From the NCBI RefSeq assembly GCF_014529535.1, contig NW_023503501.1:558001-622000 (forward strand): a stretch of DNA of 64,000 bases, read 5' to 3'. Shown piece by piece: positions 15,881 through 28,400 of this stretch. Under the pieces are notes generated by a model. That model searched no databases. It worked only from the letters and a program-made list of their open reading frames with translations, and was not told where the DNA came from. Source of the DNA: Bradysia coprophila. Its lineage: Eukaryota > Arthropoda > Insecta > Diptera > Sciaridae. Position 1 is the first letter of the stretch; every line of letters starts with the position of its first letter. Made by a program: the position numbers and the translations under genes.

Positions 15881-16227
15881 TTGTGCCACCGAGAATTGAA
15901 ATACGACTCTTTTCAGCACTCATTTTAGTGTTGTAAAGTGACTTATTTCAGCACCCGTTTGATGTGATATTACAACACTCAAAGCAGTGTTGATATGGAA
16001 TTTGTATGAGTTGTTACAGCATTCGTTTAAGAAAATGCAAAGCAATGTGATCGATCAAATTTGAAGAGTGATTGTTTACAATGAAAATTATGATTTTTTG
16101 GGCTCTTGTCTATTTCAATTCTCGGTTGGCACAAAACATGATGTGTTACACGTATTGTAATGAGATTTTTTCAGCACACGACCCAATTTCCAATCAACAT
16201 TACAATACTTGTAACACAACATACTAT
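15881..16227 (+). repeat. Dispersed repeat, copy 1, with a short signal-peptide-like ORF
   Basis: Nearly identical to 36757-37135. Contains an open frame 16072-16281 (69 aa; second ATG at 16081) that begins [18 protein letters not shown], a plausible signal peptide, followed by a short Cys- and Tyr-containing tail. The second copy is interrupted in this frame, and two of the three differences seen in the shared coding part change the residue, which argues against a conserved gene. Confidence 0.6.
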
Positions 16228-16376
16228 AGTTATATGCCTTATGCATATAACCAATATAGCAACTTATGCGCACGCAATTGACAAAATCCTACTACGATCA
16301 TGTGCAGCAGGATTTTGTGTTGAAGTGTTTTACTTGAAAATTATGAATATTTCAACTAACAGTAGATAAAATCTTG

Positions 16377-16502
16377 TTGCTAACACGTTAGTAAATGAAG
16401 TTTTGCGCACACGATGTGTTGCCAAAGCCAAACTCGCTCCGCTCGTATCGGCAAACTCACATCTAGTGCGCAAAACAAGCCCAGTTACTAACTAGTTAGC
16501 AA
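16377..16502. repeat. 126-bp imperfect palindrome
   Basis: ttgctaacacgttagtaa pairs with the mirrored segment ttactaactagttagcaa, and gttttgcgcaca with the mirrored tagtgcgcaaaac. A related arrangement occurs at about 12780-12870. Confidence 0.6.
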
Positions 16503-17899
16503 AATAGCTATTTTGATTGACCTGTAAACCTTACCGTTTCCGTTGGAGTTTGCGTTTGTGCTTTCGTTTGGACTTATTGGTCAAATAATCTGACATTCCT
16601 TGTTAAACTAATGTACCTCGAAGTAAATAATTTTGTGCACACGAAATAACTGACGAAAAAATCGTTGTTTGTTGTAATTTCACTTGTGTGTAAAACCTAA
16701 GAATTTCAACGTATTTGCCAAGAAATAGTTGATAGGAAATCATAACGTTTTATGTTAATTACGATTTAGAATAAACAAAATATCGAAGTATACCTCTGAT
16801 CTCCGATTGGCAAAACTAAATGTCTAATAATCCAAACGAGTGAATTTTTATCGAATTTATATTCAAAATGAATAAAATTTATTAATGAAATTCATGGATG
16901 AGATTCGGCAATGTCTATTTTTAGTCCGAAAATGAATCATTTTCTCAATATTGTTCTAGATTATCAATATTCGAAGGCTAAAGTACCACAACATCTTAAT
17001 ATGCCTAAGCAAAAACTCCGATGGATATTTTATATAATCTGTTTCTAATTTCATTTTCCATTTTCGACATAATAATAATAAGAAAGAGAAAAAAAAATCC
17101 TAATAGCCGAGTCTACGCCGCATTTACACATATAATAAATTTATGTGTAATTAATTTCAGATTAAATCTAAAACCACGCATTGCATCATAATTAGTCGAA
17201 TAGGGAATTAAAACCGAATGTAAAAAAATTAAAACGAAATTAATGTTACTTCTTGAAACAGAAGGATGTGCTTTGGTCTTTTGGGCTCGTATATTCAAAT
17301 GCCTCTGGAAAGGAAATAAAAACGAGCTGGAAATTGCAAATATAAACGAACTAAAACTGACAAACCAACTAACAGAAAATGAAATCGTCTGCACTTGGTC
17401 TTGATCAATCCGATTCACGTTCTATTACACTTGTTTAAATTATCACAGAAATGGGATTCATATGGACGTTCAAATCATTTTACATTAGTAATCGTTGATA
17501 TTTTCATATAAAGTAGTAACCTGATGTCACCAATTGCAACACTACGCGTGATATTATTTAAAATTGTGATAAATACGTGTGATATATGCACGCCTCTTGT
17601 CATATTTTAAGCCCTTAACCTGTCACCGACACCAATCATATCAGCATTTTTAAACTGTCGAATCTATTACTTCATTTGACCCAAGTATTTCTTTATGGAT
17701 TGATTTCAATCTTTTACTCAAGGCCTTTGGCTCTATCAGACTGCATTAGTCAGAGTTTATTCATGAAGTCTCGTTATCGATAAAAGATGACAACCGTCTG
17801 TGACAGGTATGGCAAATGAAAGTTGTTCATAATTTTTTATCCACTGACAGCCAATCGGCCTTTTTTTGATTTGCTGAATTATACACAATTTAAAATGGA

Positions 17900-18277
17900 T
17901 ACAGTCAGAAGCAATGAAATTTCAGCATGAATTTGCTTCAGCTGTTTTTCAGCTGATCTACACCAACAATCAAAAGTGTATGTATAAGTCTTTATAAGGT
18001 TTTACCGCTACCACGCGAGTGCAGTGCCGGACTGGTCCTATGAGCGTTCGGGCGATTCTCGAAGGGCCTTTTGATTATTGTATGGATAAAGAGCAACGAA
18101 GGGCCTTTTAAAGAATTTCTTCATACAACTCCCGAAGGGCTTTTTTGAGTCAACTTCAACCGTCAATCCAAGCAAAAACAGTTTTGATTGTATACGTATA
18201 CGTGGATCAGCTGAAATACAGCTGAAGCAAATTCATGCTGAAATTCCAATGCTGAAATTTCACTGCCTTTGACTGTA
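17900..18277. mobile_element. TIR MITE (TACAGTCA ends) carrying a nested hAT-type fragment
   Basis: Left end tacagtcagaagcaatgaaa and right end tttcactgcctttgactgta are inverted matches of 35-40 bp that extend through tttcagcatg. Within it, from 18022, cagtgccggactggtcctat starts a fragment of the hAT-type MITE that is intact at 58560-58701. Confidence 0.7.
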
Positions 18278-19769
18278 CACCTAACCGTAGAAGATAAGAA
18301 TTATGTTGCAACTTGCAATTCAATGTCATATATTAACGCAGCAAAAAGCTGTAGCTTTGGTTAACGATATGTCGTTGATACGTCGTTAGTGTTTGGGTTA
18401 AATAAAAAAATTTATTTTCGAAGAATATTCTGGGCCCAAGAAATTAAATTAACAAAAAATTGAATATCTTAATCAATATTTTTATCGTATTGGTCACATT
18501 ATTAGGGATTACTACAAATGGTTTAACAACGTTAATAACTTATTTTACGTCAAATTACAATAAAATAGGATTATGTTAATTTCGGTTTGAAACTCAAAAT
18601 TTTCGTTATTTTTTAAGGATCATTTAAATTAAATAGTTTTTTTTAGTTGTTTTTCTTCTTTTACATTGTACGTTTTGAGTCTGTGTGAAATGCATTGTAA
18701 ACTGAACTGGCGCCCAGAAGATCTTTTTTTTTTACAAAAAATACATAACATGAGATTAAAACGAAAGCATATAAGTGTATACAGCACAACCGCATATATT
18801 TGACTCGCCGACTTAAGACTTATATCTCGGTTGTCCATCTTTACGAGCTACGGATTGGCGCCAGAGGCATTTATGATGGTTCGGAGTTGTTATTATTCAA
18901 CCAACTTAAATCATTGCCTACCTCTGACACACATTTTTTTTCTTCGGCATGAAATTAGTTCGGGCAAATAAAAAGCAATTAAAACCAAGACAAATAAATT
19001 ATATCAAAAATATGGAAATCGTTCGAAAACATAAACAATTTTTTCGAATTAATTAATCAAATAATATGGTTTGGCGGAAATGTTTTTTTCGATGACGTCT
19101 TTCAGGTAATACTGTCCGATCAGAAGTTTATTGAAGCATAATAATATTGAAATTTCCGATGGATCTTTTCAATTTTGAAGTAGCTAATTCTTGATTAATT
19201 CACTGAATGTTTTTAAAACTGACCCACGACCGACGACAGTTTTATAGCATCTTTTTTACTGTTTTCGCCATAAATCCGATAATGAATCTTCGAAATTTCA
19301 TATTTATTTTATTCGGTGTTAATCAGGATAAATAAGATTTTCAAATTAATTTAGTTGTTAATTAACATATCCCTCAGACCAACGCACTTCAAGCTAAAAG
19401 TGGTACTCTAAATAAGGTACTGAAACTTGACAGTGTTCCATACAAAATTTAGTACTCTATTTGACAGCTGTCATTAATAGCACTTTTGCTTGAAGTGCGT
19501 TGCTCAGACTAATAGACATAATTTTTTGTTAAGAACATTTGCGGTTACTAAAAGAATCTCCACGGGATACGCGTTTTGCTATTGTCGATATCGAAATAGA
19601 GATCTTTATCGCTATAATGCCTCTGAGAATTTTAGTTTGTTTTTCTGCAACGGCGTTGCAAAACGTGAACCGTAACTCGTAATTAAAAATCTTGTCCTGA
19701 CCAAATTTCGAACCCTCGACACCACAACTCAATTTTCATGCAATTTCTCAACTTGTTGCATAAATACCT

Positions 19770-20100
19770 ATTAAGGTTGACATTCTACCTTCACGTTGTG
19801 CACGTTAAAAAGATGATACGTCCATTCATTTCGTTCATGTGGAGACGTGGGAAATTCATCCCGACCGAAAAGAGGACACAACTCTTCAATTCCTACGTCC
19901 GAAGTCACATCTTCTTTGTGTTTCCTATCTACAGTCAAGGCAACAAGACTATCCTGGTTAAATTACAGATAATTCAAAACAAGAGCATTTAAGCAACCTT
20001 TCGACTGCCCAGAGAAACACCGACAACCTTCCTATATAGTTACAACTTTACTTTTGATCCTTTGATCATGAATTTCATCAGGGAATATAATCGACTCTAA
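19770..20100 (+). pseudogene. Decayed non-LTR retrotransposon (reverse transcriptase C-terminal part)
   Basis: The frame 19738-19992 includes FIPTEKRTQLFNSYVRSHIF and LVKLQIIQNKSI, then after a stop RLPRETPTTFLY. This order matches the end of the reverse transcriptase region in Jockey/R1-like LINEs (lysine-rich loop, RP-x-x-Y-x-x-P, LQ-x-x-QNK, then TPT-x-x-L). It contains an in-frame stop and no upstream RT motifs were found, so it is a dead fragment. Confidence 0.55.
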
Positions 20101-21841
20101 GATTCGGCAGCTTAGAGATATGGGCCGGTTTAGGACCGAAGAGAAGCTTAAAATAATGAGTGAAAGTGAGGATTTTTGTGCAAATTCTCGTTTTGTTTTT
20201 ATTAATTGAAGTTGTGATAACGGCTTATCAATAAAAAAAATTGTCAAAACAAACACGAAAACACAACCAAAGATACAATGACACAAGGTAGAACTTCCTT
20301 TTATGCACTAGAGGGATCCTTTATTTAGTGAATGAAATACCTGACGAAATGATGGTATTTTGGGATTTCGATTTCACACAATTCGAGTGAAAAATCTTTT
20401 CTGTAAAAGTGGAATTAGTCCGTTAAATGACAGTAATTTCCAAGCTGAAACTAAGCTGCATCCTTTTATCTTTTGACAATAGTTTTTAACTTGACACTAG
20501 CTTGCTTCCATGAGCTATCTCTAAAACAATTGTGGATATCATGGCAGCCTAGTGTTAAGCCAAAAATATTGTCGCATAAAGTTGGCGACTTTGAACTGAG
20601 TGACCCATTTACCAACTGACCCACTCGCGTGGGAAACTCACTTGAATGAAAGCTCCCACCTTAGCATTTTAAAAATTAGGAATGGTTATGCCAAGAACTA
20701 AGTTGAAGTTGTAATCGTTTTGTCCTTATTGACCTTCAGACTTCCTCTAACAGACTATTTGGAAGTTCAAGAACTATTAATTTGCGTTTGCTAAACAAAA
20801 GCTCTGACCTAAATACGATAAAAAACAGAAATTCCCACTTCCTAGTTCCAAAAATAATAATGAATTCATCAAAACTGGCCAAAAAGTGCGTTATATGATT
20901 CAAAGAAATACACAGACAAAAAAACTACAACTCGAATTATTTAAATCGTGACCGCACAGTTCGAACATGGACACGAATTGAATCAACAAGATCAAGAAAC
21001 ATGATACTGACACACAACAAAAAAAAATAATCAAAAAACAATTCAGTTCCTCATTAAGAATGTAAAACATTGAAGTTTAAAAAAAAATTGGTAATAACAT
21101 TTAAACGCACCGACATTATACGACCGACATTGCGAACAGCACATGAAGATTAAACAAGAAAAAAAAAATGAAATAAATGTTTTGGTGGATATTTTATTGG
21201 CAACGTCAAAGATATTTCATTATTTTAATAACTATATTAACTTTGTGATTCAAATTAATGTTCACTAATTCGTATTACATGCTCAATAAATCAAATTTAT
21301 TGAAACAAGTTATCGGACATAAATTAATTGTTTAACAAGTCTTACACAATTATTTTGCTAACTGTTTCGCATGGTGGTGGTGTAATGATGATTATTATTA
21401 ACGCGAAATTTTACACTCAACTATTCGTTTAATTTATATAACTTCAATTCAAAATCGATTGCAACAAGCCTGGCGGTCAAAGGCGTCAAAGGCTACCAAC
21501 GCAACGTAGAGCCAATTCTATAGACTAAAGAAAACGTTTTCTCTACATCACTTGGCAACAATCACAAAAATATTCTGAAAATGCAAAAACTCACCAAGAG
21601 GCAAGCGTTTCAAGCGCATTGAAAAATGTATTGCTTATTAGTAAATTCATTACGTCCGAACAAACTCCTAGCAATAGACCAATAATGTACCGTACGACTA
21701 TTTTGACGCTAAAAAATCTAGCGAAATGATGAAATACTATTTGTAAGAAATTCGGTTATCTAAGACGAGATCAATTTAACATTTCAATCACTTTCATCGC
21801 CAACAAAATGTAAAAAAAACCTGGCTCCCTGCGGTTTGAAG

Positions 21842-21980
21842 CAGGGCCTATTTTTGAGAAGTAGTTTCTTGAAATTTCTCGAATTTCTTGAAAAAATTCG
21901 TGAATTTTTTCGACAGTTTCAAGAAAATTTTCAAGAAATTCGTGAAATTTCAAGAAACTATTTCTCAAAAATAGGCTCTG
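21842..21980. mobile_element. 139-bp palindromic MITE
   Basis: cagggcctatttttgagaa and ttctcaaaaataggctctg are inverted ends; the arms continue through agtttcttgaaatttc. Arms of about 60 bp. Confidence 0.75.
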
Positions 21981-22190
21981 GTTTGAAGTATTAGATTTAA
22001 AATCTAGTACTTCAAAGTTTTAAACTCATAAATAGAAGCTTCTGCAGTAGTTTTTTTAGCTGTGGAAATGTATAGATTTAGAATACAAACTTATCATCTG
22101 TAAAATTCGAAGTTAGAAGCTACGTTGCTACGCATCTGCTTCTCGCATCTTGTTGTAAATATACATTAATCCTTAATTTTGACTGTACAG

Positions 22191-22199
22191 AATATAAAA
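22191..22199 (+). promoter_or_regulatory. Possible TATA box of the ADAMTS gene
   Basis: GAATATAAAAC lies about 240 nt upstream of the ADAMTS start codon. A start site about 30 nt downstream would give a 5' UTR near 210 nt. No other support. Confidence 0.25.
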
Positions 22200-22436
22200 C
22201 ATCAGTGAGAAAACTATCATTTAAACAAAGTTTTCACCGATTAATTGTGGACTTTGAGTGTGGATAATAATTTGTGCAAAAATGAAGAAACTTATCGACA
22301 AAGGATAGCACAAGCAAATAAATGTAAATTTAAACAAAACATTGAAACTTTTTGTGAATAAATTATTGTTTTTGTGTATAAGACACAATTCAGTCTTAGA
22401 CGTTTGACATTCAATTTGAATTTTTGTTGTAATAAA

Positions 22437-25400
22437 ATGCAACTAACTTGGATTTTCGGATTACTGTGCCTTACCATTGGTGGAACATATGGATATTTTT
22501 CGCATGAAGGTGAGTAGAATCTAGTATGTATGGGTTCTCCTTTGTAAAAATCGGTAAAATAGTGAATTCAAACGTTAAAAAATGTGTATGACATTTACCG
22601 GTAAATCAACGTCTAGTAATTGAACGAAAACTCTCATATCTGTTCTAAATTAAAAATTTCTAAATTTTTTACTGGTGGGAAAAGTGATAAAAGTTAGGAT
22701 ATTAGAACCATTCACTCTGAGACTCAGAGTCTGAGTGAAAACATCACACAATATATAATTATTGGTGAATCAATTGAATAATGATCTCATTCATTTATCC
22801 ATTTATAATACCACATTTTCTATGAAATCAGCAAATCCTTGAAGTTGTGCAAATAAATTAGTACTCAAAGCACATTAAATCTTATAAGCAAGACAAAAAA
22901 AAAAACGTTAATTAGTGGTTAGCCATAGCAAAAAGCAGTCTTCCGATTAAACAGTTTCAGACATGTAAGTGATCGATTTTGATGTATAGCTATTATTTAG
23001 ACATACAAAGAGCACTGTCATTGGAATTGTTTCACTATTGATTCCCAGTGGGTGACTGGCTAGTAGGGTGATGCATGTAGGGTAAAATATCTGAGGAGAC
23101 TCGTAATTGAAACATTAGTATTCTTATTGGTAACGATGTCAATCTTTTTTAAACTAGATTGTTAAACTTTTCTCGATTGAGTTGTCAGTGTGAGAGGTCA
23201 AAACTCAATCGCAGACAGATTTGAACTGATTGTCAGATTTGTAAACAAATCTTATTAAATCGGTTTAATTCAAGTGAAACGGCAAAAGAACTGTTGGGAG
23301 AGCCGGTAATTAAGTCCTGCTAGCTGCGCTGCTAGTACGTCATAGATACATTATGTTAAGCTTGTGATGTCTTTTTGACGAATGACATACGATTGTACAT
23401 GTTAGGTGCAGTGTTATGGTCTAAAAACCGCATCACAGTTTTTCTGTAAGTGGTAAGTCAACTTACATTTTAAACGTTGAAGAATAAATCCAATTCAATC
23501 TTGAAATTCCCTATTCATTTCGGCATTGGGGAATTTGGCACACGCGATCATAGTACATGTAACGAAAAGTCATGACTGTGCCAGATTCGCCTCCTAGAGG
23601 TGAATTTGGCACAGAATCAATTTGTATTGTGTGCCAGATTACCACACGCCGGAGTGAACAGTGAGAATGATCCAGGACCGAAATATTTCTTTCTTGCCCT
23701 TGCACTGCATGCCTCTAAAATCTATTATTTTATTTTGCTCCTCAAAGTCTAGTCCTTCAAAATAAAGATGTTCGATTTTACAACGTTTTTAAAAATTCCT
23801 CAAATTCACAAAGGTTCATTTACTACGCATATCGTAGAATCGTTAAATTTTCTTTTTGCGTCGAATAAAAACATAAAAAAACGGTTTCTTGGTCCATTGA
23901 AATTGACAGTGCTTTACTTTCCTCTAAGCCATCGATTCCCTCTTTCTGTAGAGGATTTTAGAAAAGTTAGGTTACAATTTGTAAATTTTGAGTCGATATC
24001 AAGCTCAAATTGAAATTGAACAACACCAAGTAATGATGATGGCTCTTCATAACTAGGGTCATTTACTGGAATTTACTGAAACTTACCAAAAATTAGTGAA
24101 ATTTACCAAATTTATGTTTCGATAAATTCATTAAATATTCGGTAAATTTTTGTAAGTTTCAGTAAATTCATAAAATTACTTTACCAATAAAAGCCCCTGC
24201 GACGTTTATACTTTACCCTTTAATAGATGTAATATTGCATTTTCTGGTGGACCTTTATCTCAAACACCTAGATTTTGAGCTACTTTTTTGATCGCTTACA
24301 CAAATACGAACATTTTTCTTTGCATAATATTTTTGTAGCATTTACACGATAATATTGGCTAAATATTTAATAAAGTTTTCAAATTTATTCAGTCAATTAT
24401 CACAGTTATCGTGTGTCGTTATGTACTTTCGAGTAGTGCGTTACAGGGTGATTTATTTAGAGTGGTACTGGTGAAAGAACGCTGTCAGATTCTGTATACA
24501 TTTCGTTTTTACTTTTAAAAACTAATATTGGAGTAGTTACATTATGATATACGTTTCACATAAAGTCTCAAGATGTCGCTGCAACAAAACCATTGTCAAC
24601 AGAAAAATAATTAATTTTTTACTCGACGGATTTCAGTCAAATAAAATGCCATCATATAGCGCATGATCTTAGGATTCCGGAACAGCAATCATTTTTTCAA
24701 TCGGCTCTATATCGGCTCAGCGATTAAACTTTAAACGAGCCATCAGAACAGTCGGAGCGTTTGCTGCGACTGAGCCCCGTACAAACCCGTATATCTATTG
24801 CGTACGTGACTCTAGTGCGTCTGTCACCCTACTTTGACCGTAAGCCTATGCGCCGGTTAAGATTAGATTAGATGGGAGGGTGTAAGCCCAGCACCTAAGC
24901 CTCAGATGGGCCTGTTGTGCTATTGTACAAGTCTCTTGATCATATGGACTGTGATTTTACATCATATCTCTCCCGACTTAGATTGTTCACAAATCGACCG
25001 TGTGTTAACGTCCCATACGTTGTGAATTCTCCAAGCCGTGGGTGGTATGCGAATACCACAACCATCACTAATTGACCTGTACATTTTCCCAAAGATGGCG
25101 CTATCAACATTGTCATGTTGTAGCTCTTTCTACTATTGACATTATGTCGATATGGTTTCTTTTATGGAGAAAGCGAATGTTGGGTTTTTTGATATTTCCG
25201 ACTTTGTTACGGTTACGGCTATTAGTTTTAGGTAATAGCAAGTGTCTAATCACCATAGGCCATGAGTTGCCTCTTCGTATAAATCGCCATGCCACCATGT
25301 GACTGAACTCGTTCTGGCGTTGCAGGTTGTAGCGTTTGAATGATTCGTATTTCGTCATATCCCTTGACATCCATACAACGTATCAATCAATAGATCTGTT

Positions 25401-28400
25401 AAACCTCGCGGTCATTTTGGAGTACAAGATAGTTTCTGTATCTTGGGATTGTACCACAGCAAATTTGTAAAAATTTGCTATGTGGTTTTGGGGTGTCAAA
25501 TGAGAACCCGAAGCGTTTGTACCTTACCTGCACTAAAATTGACTGCCAGATGCCATACGGCAATGTGTCATTTTCGTACATTAATCGAGCACGTAATTTA
25601 GCATTAGCTTCTGGTAGAGTCGATTGTTAATCCGTAAACCGACGCCACGAAGCACATGTTAAATAACAAAGGAAATAACACAATTGTTGATATCGCACAA
25701 TGAGGCGAGAACGACTTTATTGATCAAAGAGAAAATGACCTACGAGAACAACACTTTGACTTCGTTAATAAAACCTTTAAAATAATTTCACCATTTAAAC
25801 ATTACAGCAAAATAAAAACACCAAAGCCGTAAAAGTTGGCACAGAAATTAGACAAAATCGAAAATGAATTCACACACAGCCACACAAAAGAAACACTTTT
25901 AGAGAGCAACGCATAAACACGTCCGTTCTCTGTGACTGCCGTTGTCCAACCATGCGCCGGTTAAAGTAGTTAAAGTAAAATTATTATGTAATGTGTACAT
26001 CTTAGAAATTGCACATAGCGCAATTACGAAGCCCCGTACGACGTTCCTTTCAAATAAAACCAAAATTTCAAATAGCCCTAAAATTTTAATTTATTGAGTA
26101 TAAATACACATAGGGCCTAGTATCGGCCTCAGTCCGAGGATCCAAATTTAATTTATTTTTCAACTACATTCTACTCGGCCTTTGATTACCTTCCAAATGA
26201 AACAAAAATTACGAAAAACGGATGAAATTTGCTCGAGTTATATGTAAAATACACATAGGGCCCTAGTAGCGGCCTTAGTCCGAGGACCCAAATTTAATTT
26301 TTTTTCAACAACATTCTATTCGGCCTTTGATTACCTTCCAAATGAAACAAAAAATACGAAAAACGGATGAAATTTGCTCGAGTTATATTCAAAATACACA
26401 CAGGGCCCTAGTAGCGGCCTTAGTTCGAGGGCCCAAATTTAATTTTTTTTTTCAACTACATTCTATTCGGCCTTTGATTACCTTCCAAATGAAACAAAAA
26501 ATACGAAAAACGGATGAAATTTGCTCGAGTTATATTCAAAATACACACAGGGCCCTAGTAGCGGCCTTAGTTCGAGGGCCCAAATTTATTTTTTTTTTTC
26601 AACTACATTCTATTCGGCCTTTGATTACCTTCCAAATGAAACACAAATTACGAAAAACGGATGAAATTTGCTCGAGTTATATGTAAAATACACATAGGGC
26701 CCTAGTAACGGCCTTAGTCCAAGGACCCAAATTTAATTTTTTTTTCAACAACATTCTATTCGGTGTTCGATTATCTTTCAAATGAAACAAAAATTACGAA
26801 CGGATGAAATTTACTCGAGTTGTATGTAAAATACGCATAGGGCCCTAGTAGCGGCCTTAGTCCGAGGACCCAAATTTAATTTTTTTTTCAACAACATTCT
26901 ATTCGGCCTTTGATTACCTTCCAAATGACACAAAAATTACGAAAAACGAATGAAATTTACTCGAGTTCAATGTAAAATACACATAGGGCCCTAGTAGTGG
27001 CCTTAGTCCAAGGACCCAAATTTAATTTTTTTTTCAACAACTTTCTATTCGGCGTTCGATTACCTTCCAAATGAAACAAAAATTACGAAAAACGGATTAA
27101 ATTTACTTGAGTTCTATGTAAAATACACATAGGGCCCTAGCAGCTTTTCACTTCTAAGGCCCTAACTCACGGTCCACTCACCCGATTTTCCTGGATTGGT
27201 ATTAACAATACCTATCATTTGCCGTGTCATTTACATTTCCATCGTTTATTTTGCCATAAATATCACCAAAAGACCTTAAATCACTTAGGTGGCCCTAACT
27301 CACGAAGGGCGGACCCGAATATGCCCATCTTCGAACTTAGCCTCACTATTTTGACTGTCTTTCAGGGAAAAAAAAAAATTTTGAAATCGGATTTGATTTA
27401 CTCAAGATATCGACGTGACGGACAGACGGACAGACGGACAGACGGACAGACGGACAGACGGACAGACGGACAGACGGACCAAATTTTTATTGCGGATTCG
27501 TCATCTATGAACATAGGCAAACACTTTGCCCTTACCGTCTGCTTCGAATTCCATCAATTACACACGGCATCGTAATCCTATAAGCCCCTTCGTACTTCGT
27601 ACGGGGCTAAAAACCAATATGATGCAATGACAGAAAACATTTTTTCAAATCCTTATCGCAAAGCCGATATAGGGTCGATTGAAGTAGTAGATGTATTTTT
27701 TCGCCTTCGGCTCATGCAATAACTCCTCAAGTGTCTAAATAAACATGTGGACAGAGGTGAATACGCTATTTTATCTACCGACGGCGAAATAATAGCACTT
27801 TTTCGCTGCTATTATTTCACCTTGGTAGATAAAACTGATTACTGTTCCGGAGTCCTGAGATCATGTGCAAAACGATGGCATTTTATTTGACTGAACTCCG
27901 TCGAGTAAAAAATTAATTATTTTTCAGTTGACAATGGCTTTGTCGCAGCGACTTCTTTCAGTGAAAGAGTGAATCGTTCTCTATCAGTAGAGTTTTGTTT
28001 GAATAGAGAAAAGAGAACTGACGCCATAATCCCTCTCCAGACACGTAACGCCTTGACTTTCTTTCTTTAGTTTCAACAGTTTTGTTAAACGTTTCTTCAA
28101 AACAACAGCCTAACTTCTGTACCTGAATAACAAAACCGTCTAGACTTTAAAAAAAATAATATTTGATTGTTACTCGACCACTTTACGTGAGAGTAAATAT
28201 TTTCCTAACCAGACGTTCTTTCGATTTATTAGCAGCCTATTCTCCGATATAATTTAAATATTTTTTTTTTAAATCATCAATGAGAATGTCTTATCGATAC
28301 ACTCATCATAATCTTGGAATGAATGGCCAAAAAAAAAACTATTGACAAACAAACCTCATCTATTAAATGCGCGTCTATTTCAATTTAATTAATTTAATTT

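Larger units (their letters stand above)
15544..16601. mobile_element. TIR transposon, about 1.06 kb
   Basis: Left end aggagacgtcagatttttcg followed by aaatccaaacgaaagcacac; the right end is the inverted match (gtgctttcgtttggactta, then atctgacattcct). Long imperfect TIRs of about 60 bp. The ends resemble those of 54075-55122. No transposase seen. It carries the duplicated segment 15881-16227. Confidence 0.65.
5550..22190. other. Long gene-free region between GH9 and ADAMTS
   Basis: About 16.6 kb without a supported exon. It is AT-rich with many inverted-repeat elements, listed separately (5930, 8404, 11281, 15544, 17900, 21842), short tandem repeats (6955 and 9588), and a decayed LINE piece near 19.8 kb. 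Open frames here are short and unrecognised. On the minus strand at about 13740-13750 a TATATAAAAA motif precedes a 116-codon frame (13334-13684) that lacks an ATG; a non-coding or first exon is possible but unproven. Confidence 0.5.
24733..27612 (+). mobile_element. Repeat family with AGCCCCGTAC start and hairpin end, copy A
   Basis: Begins aaacgagccatcagaacagt, soon followed by gactgagccccgtac, and ends with the hairpin gccccttcgtacttcgtac followed by ggggctaaaaa. Copy B (38899-39968) is uninterrupted. Copy A carries a 1.09-kb insertion and an expanded 146-bp array. No coding capacity was recognised. The 3' hairpin recalls Helitrons, but a clean CTRR-T end is not seen, so the class is open. 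Confidence 0.65.
24540..28042. mobile_element. Fold-back element split by later insertions
   Basis: The left half (about 24540-24732, with gtcgctgcaacaaaaccatt and ttactcgacggatttcag) and the right half (about 27613-28042, with ctccgtcgagtaaaaaatta and ttgtcgcagcgact) match the two arms of the uninterrupted element at 32814-33365. The 2.9 kb between them is a later insertion. Confidence 0.65.

Noticed and set aside
26327..26686. 119-codon open frame
   Set aside because: It is the 146-bp tandem repeat read through; the protein is the repeat unit translated over and over.
26090..27140. CRISPR-like array
   Set aside because: Repeats are contiguous 146-bp units with no spacers, in eukaryotic DNA.
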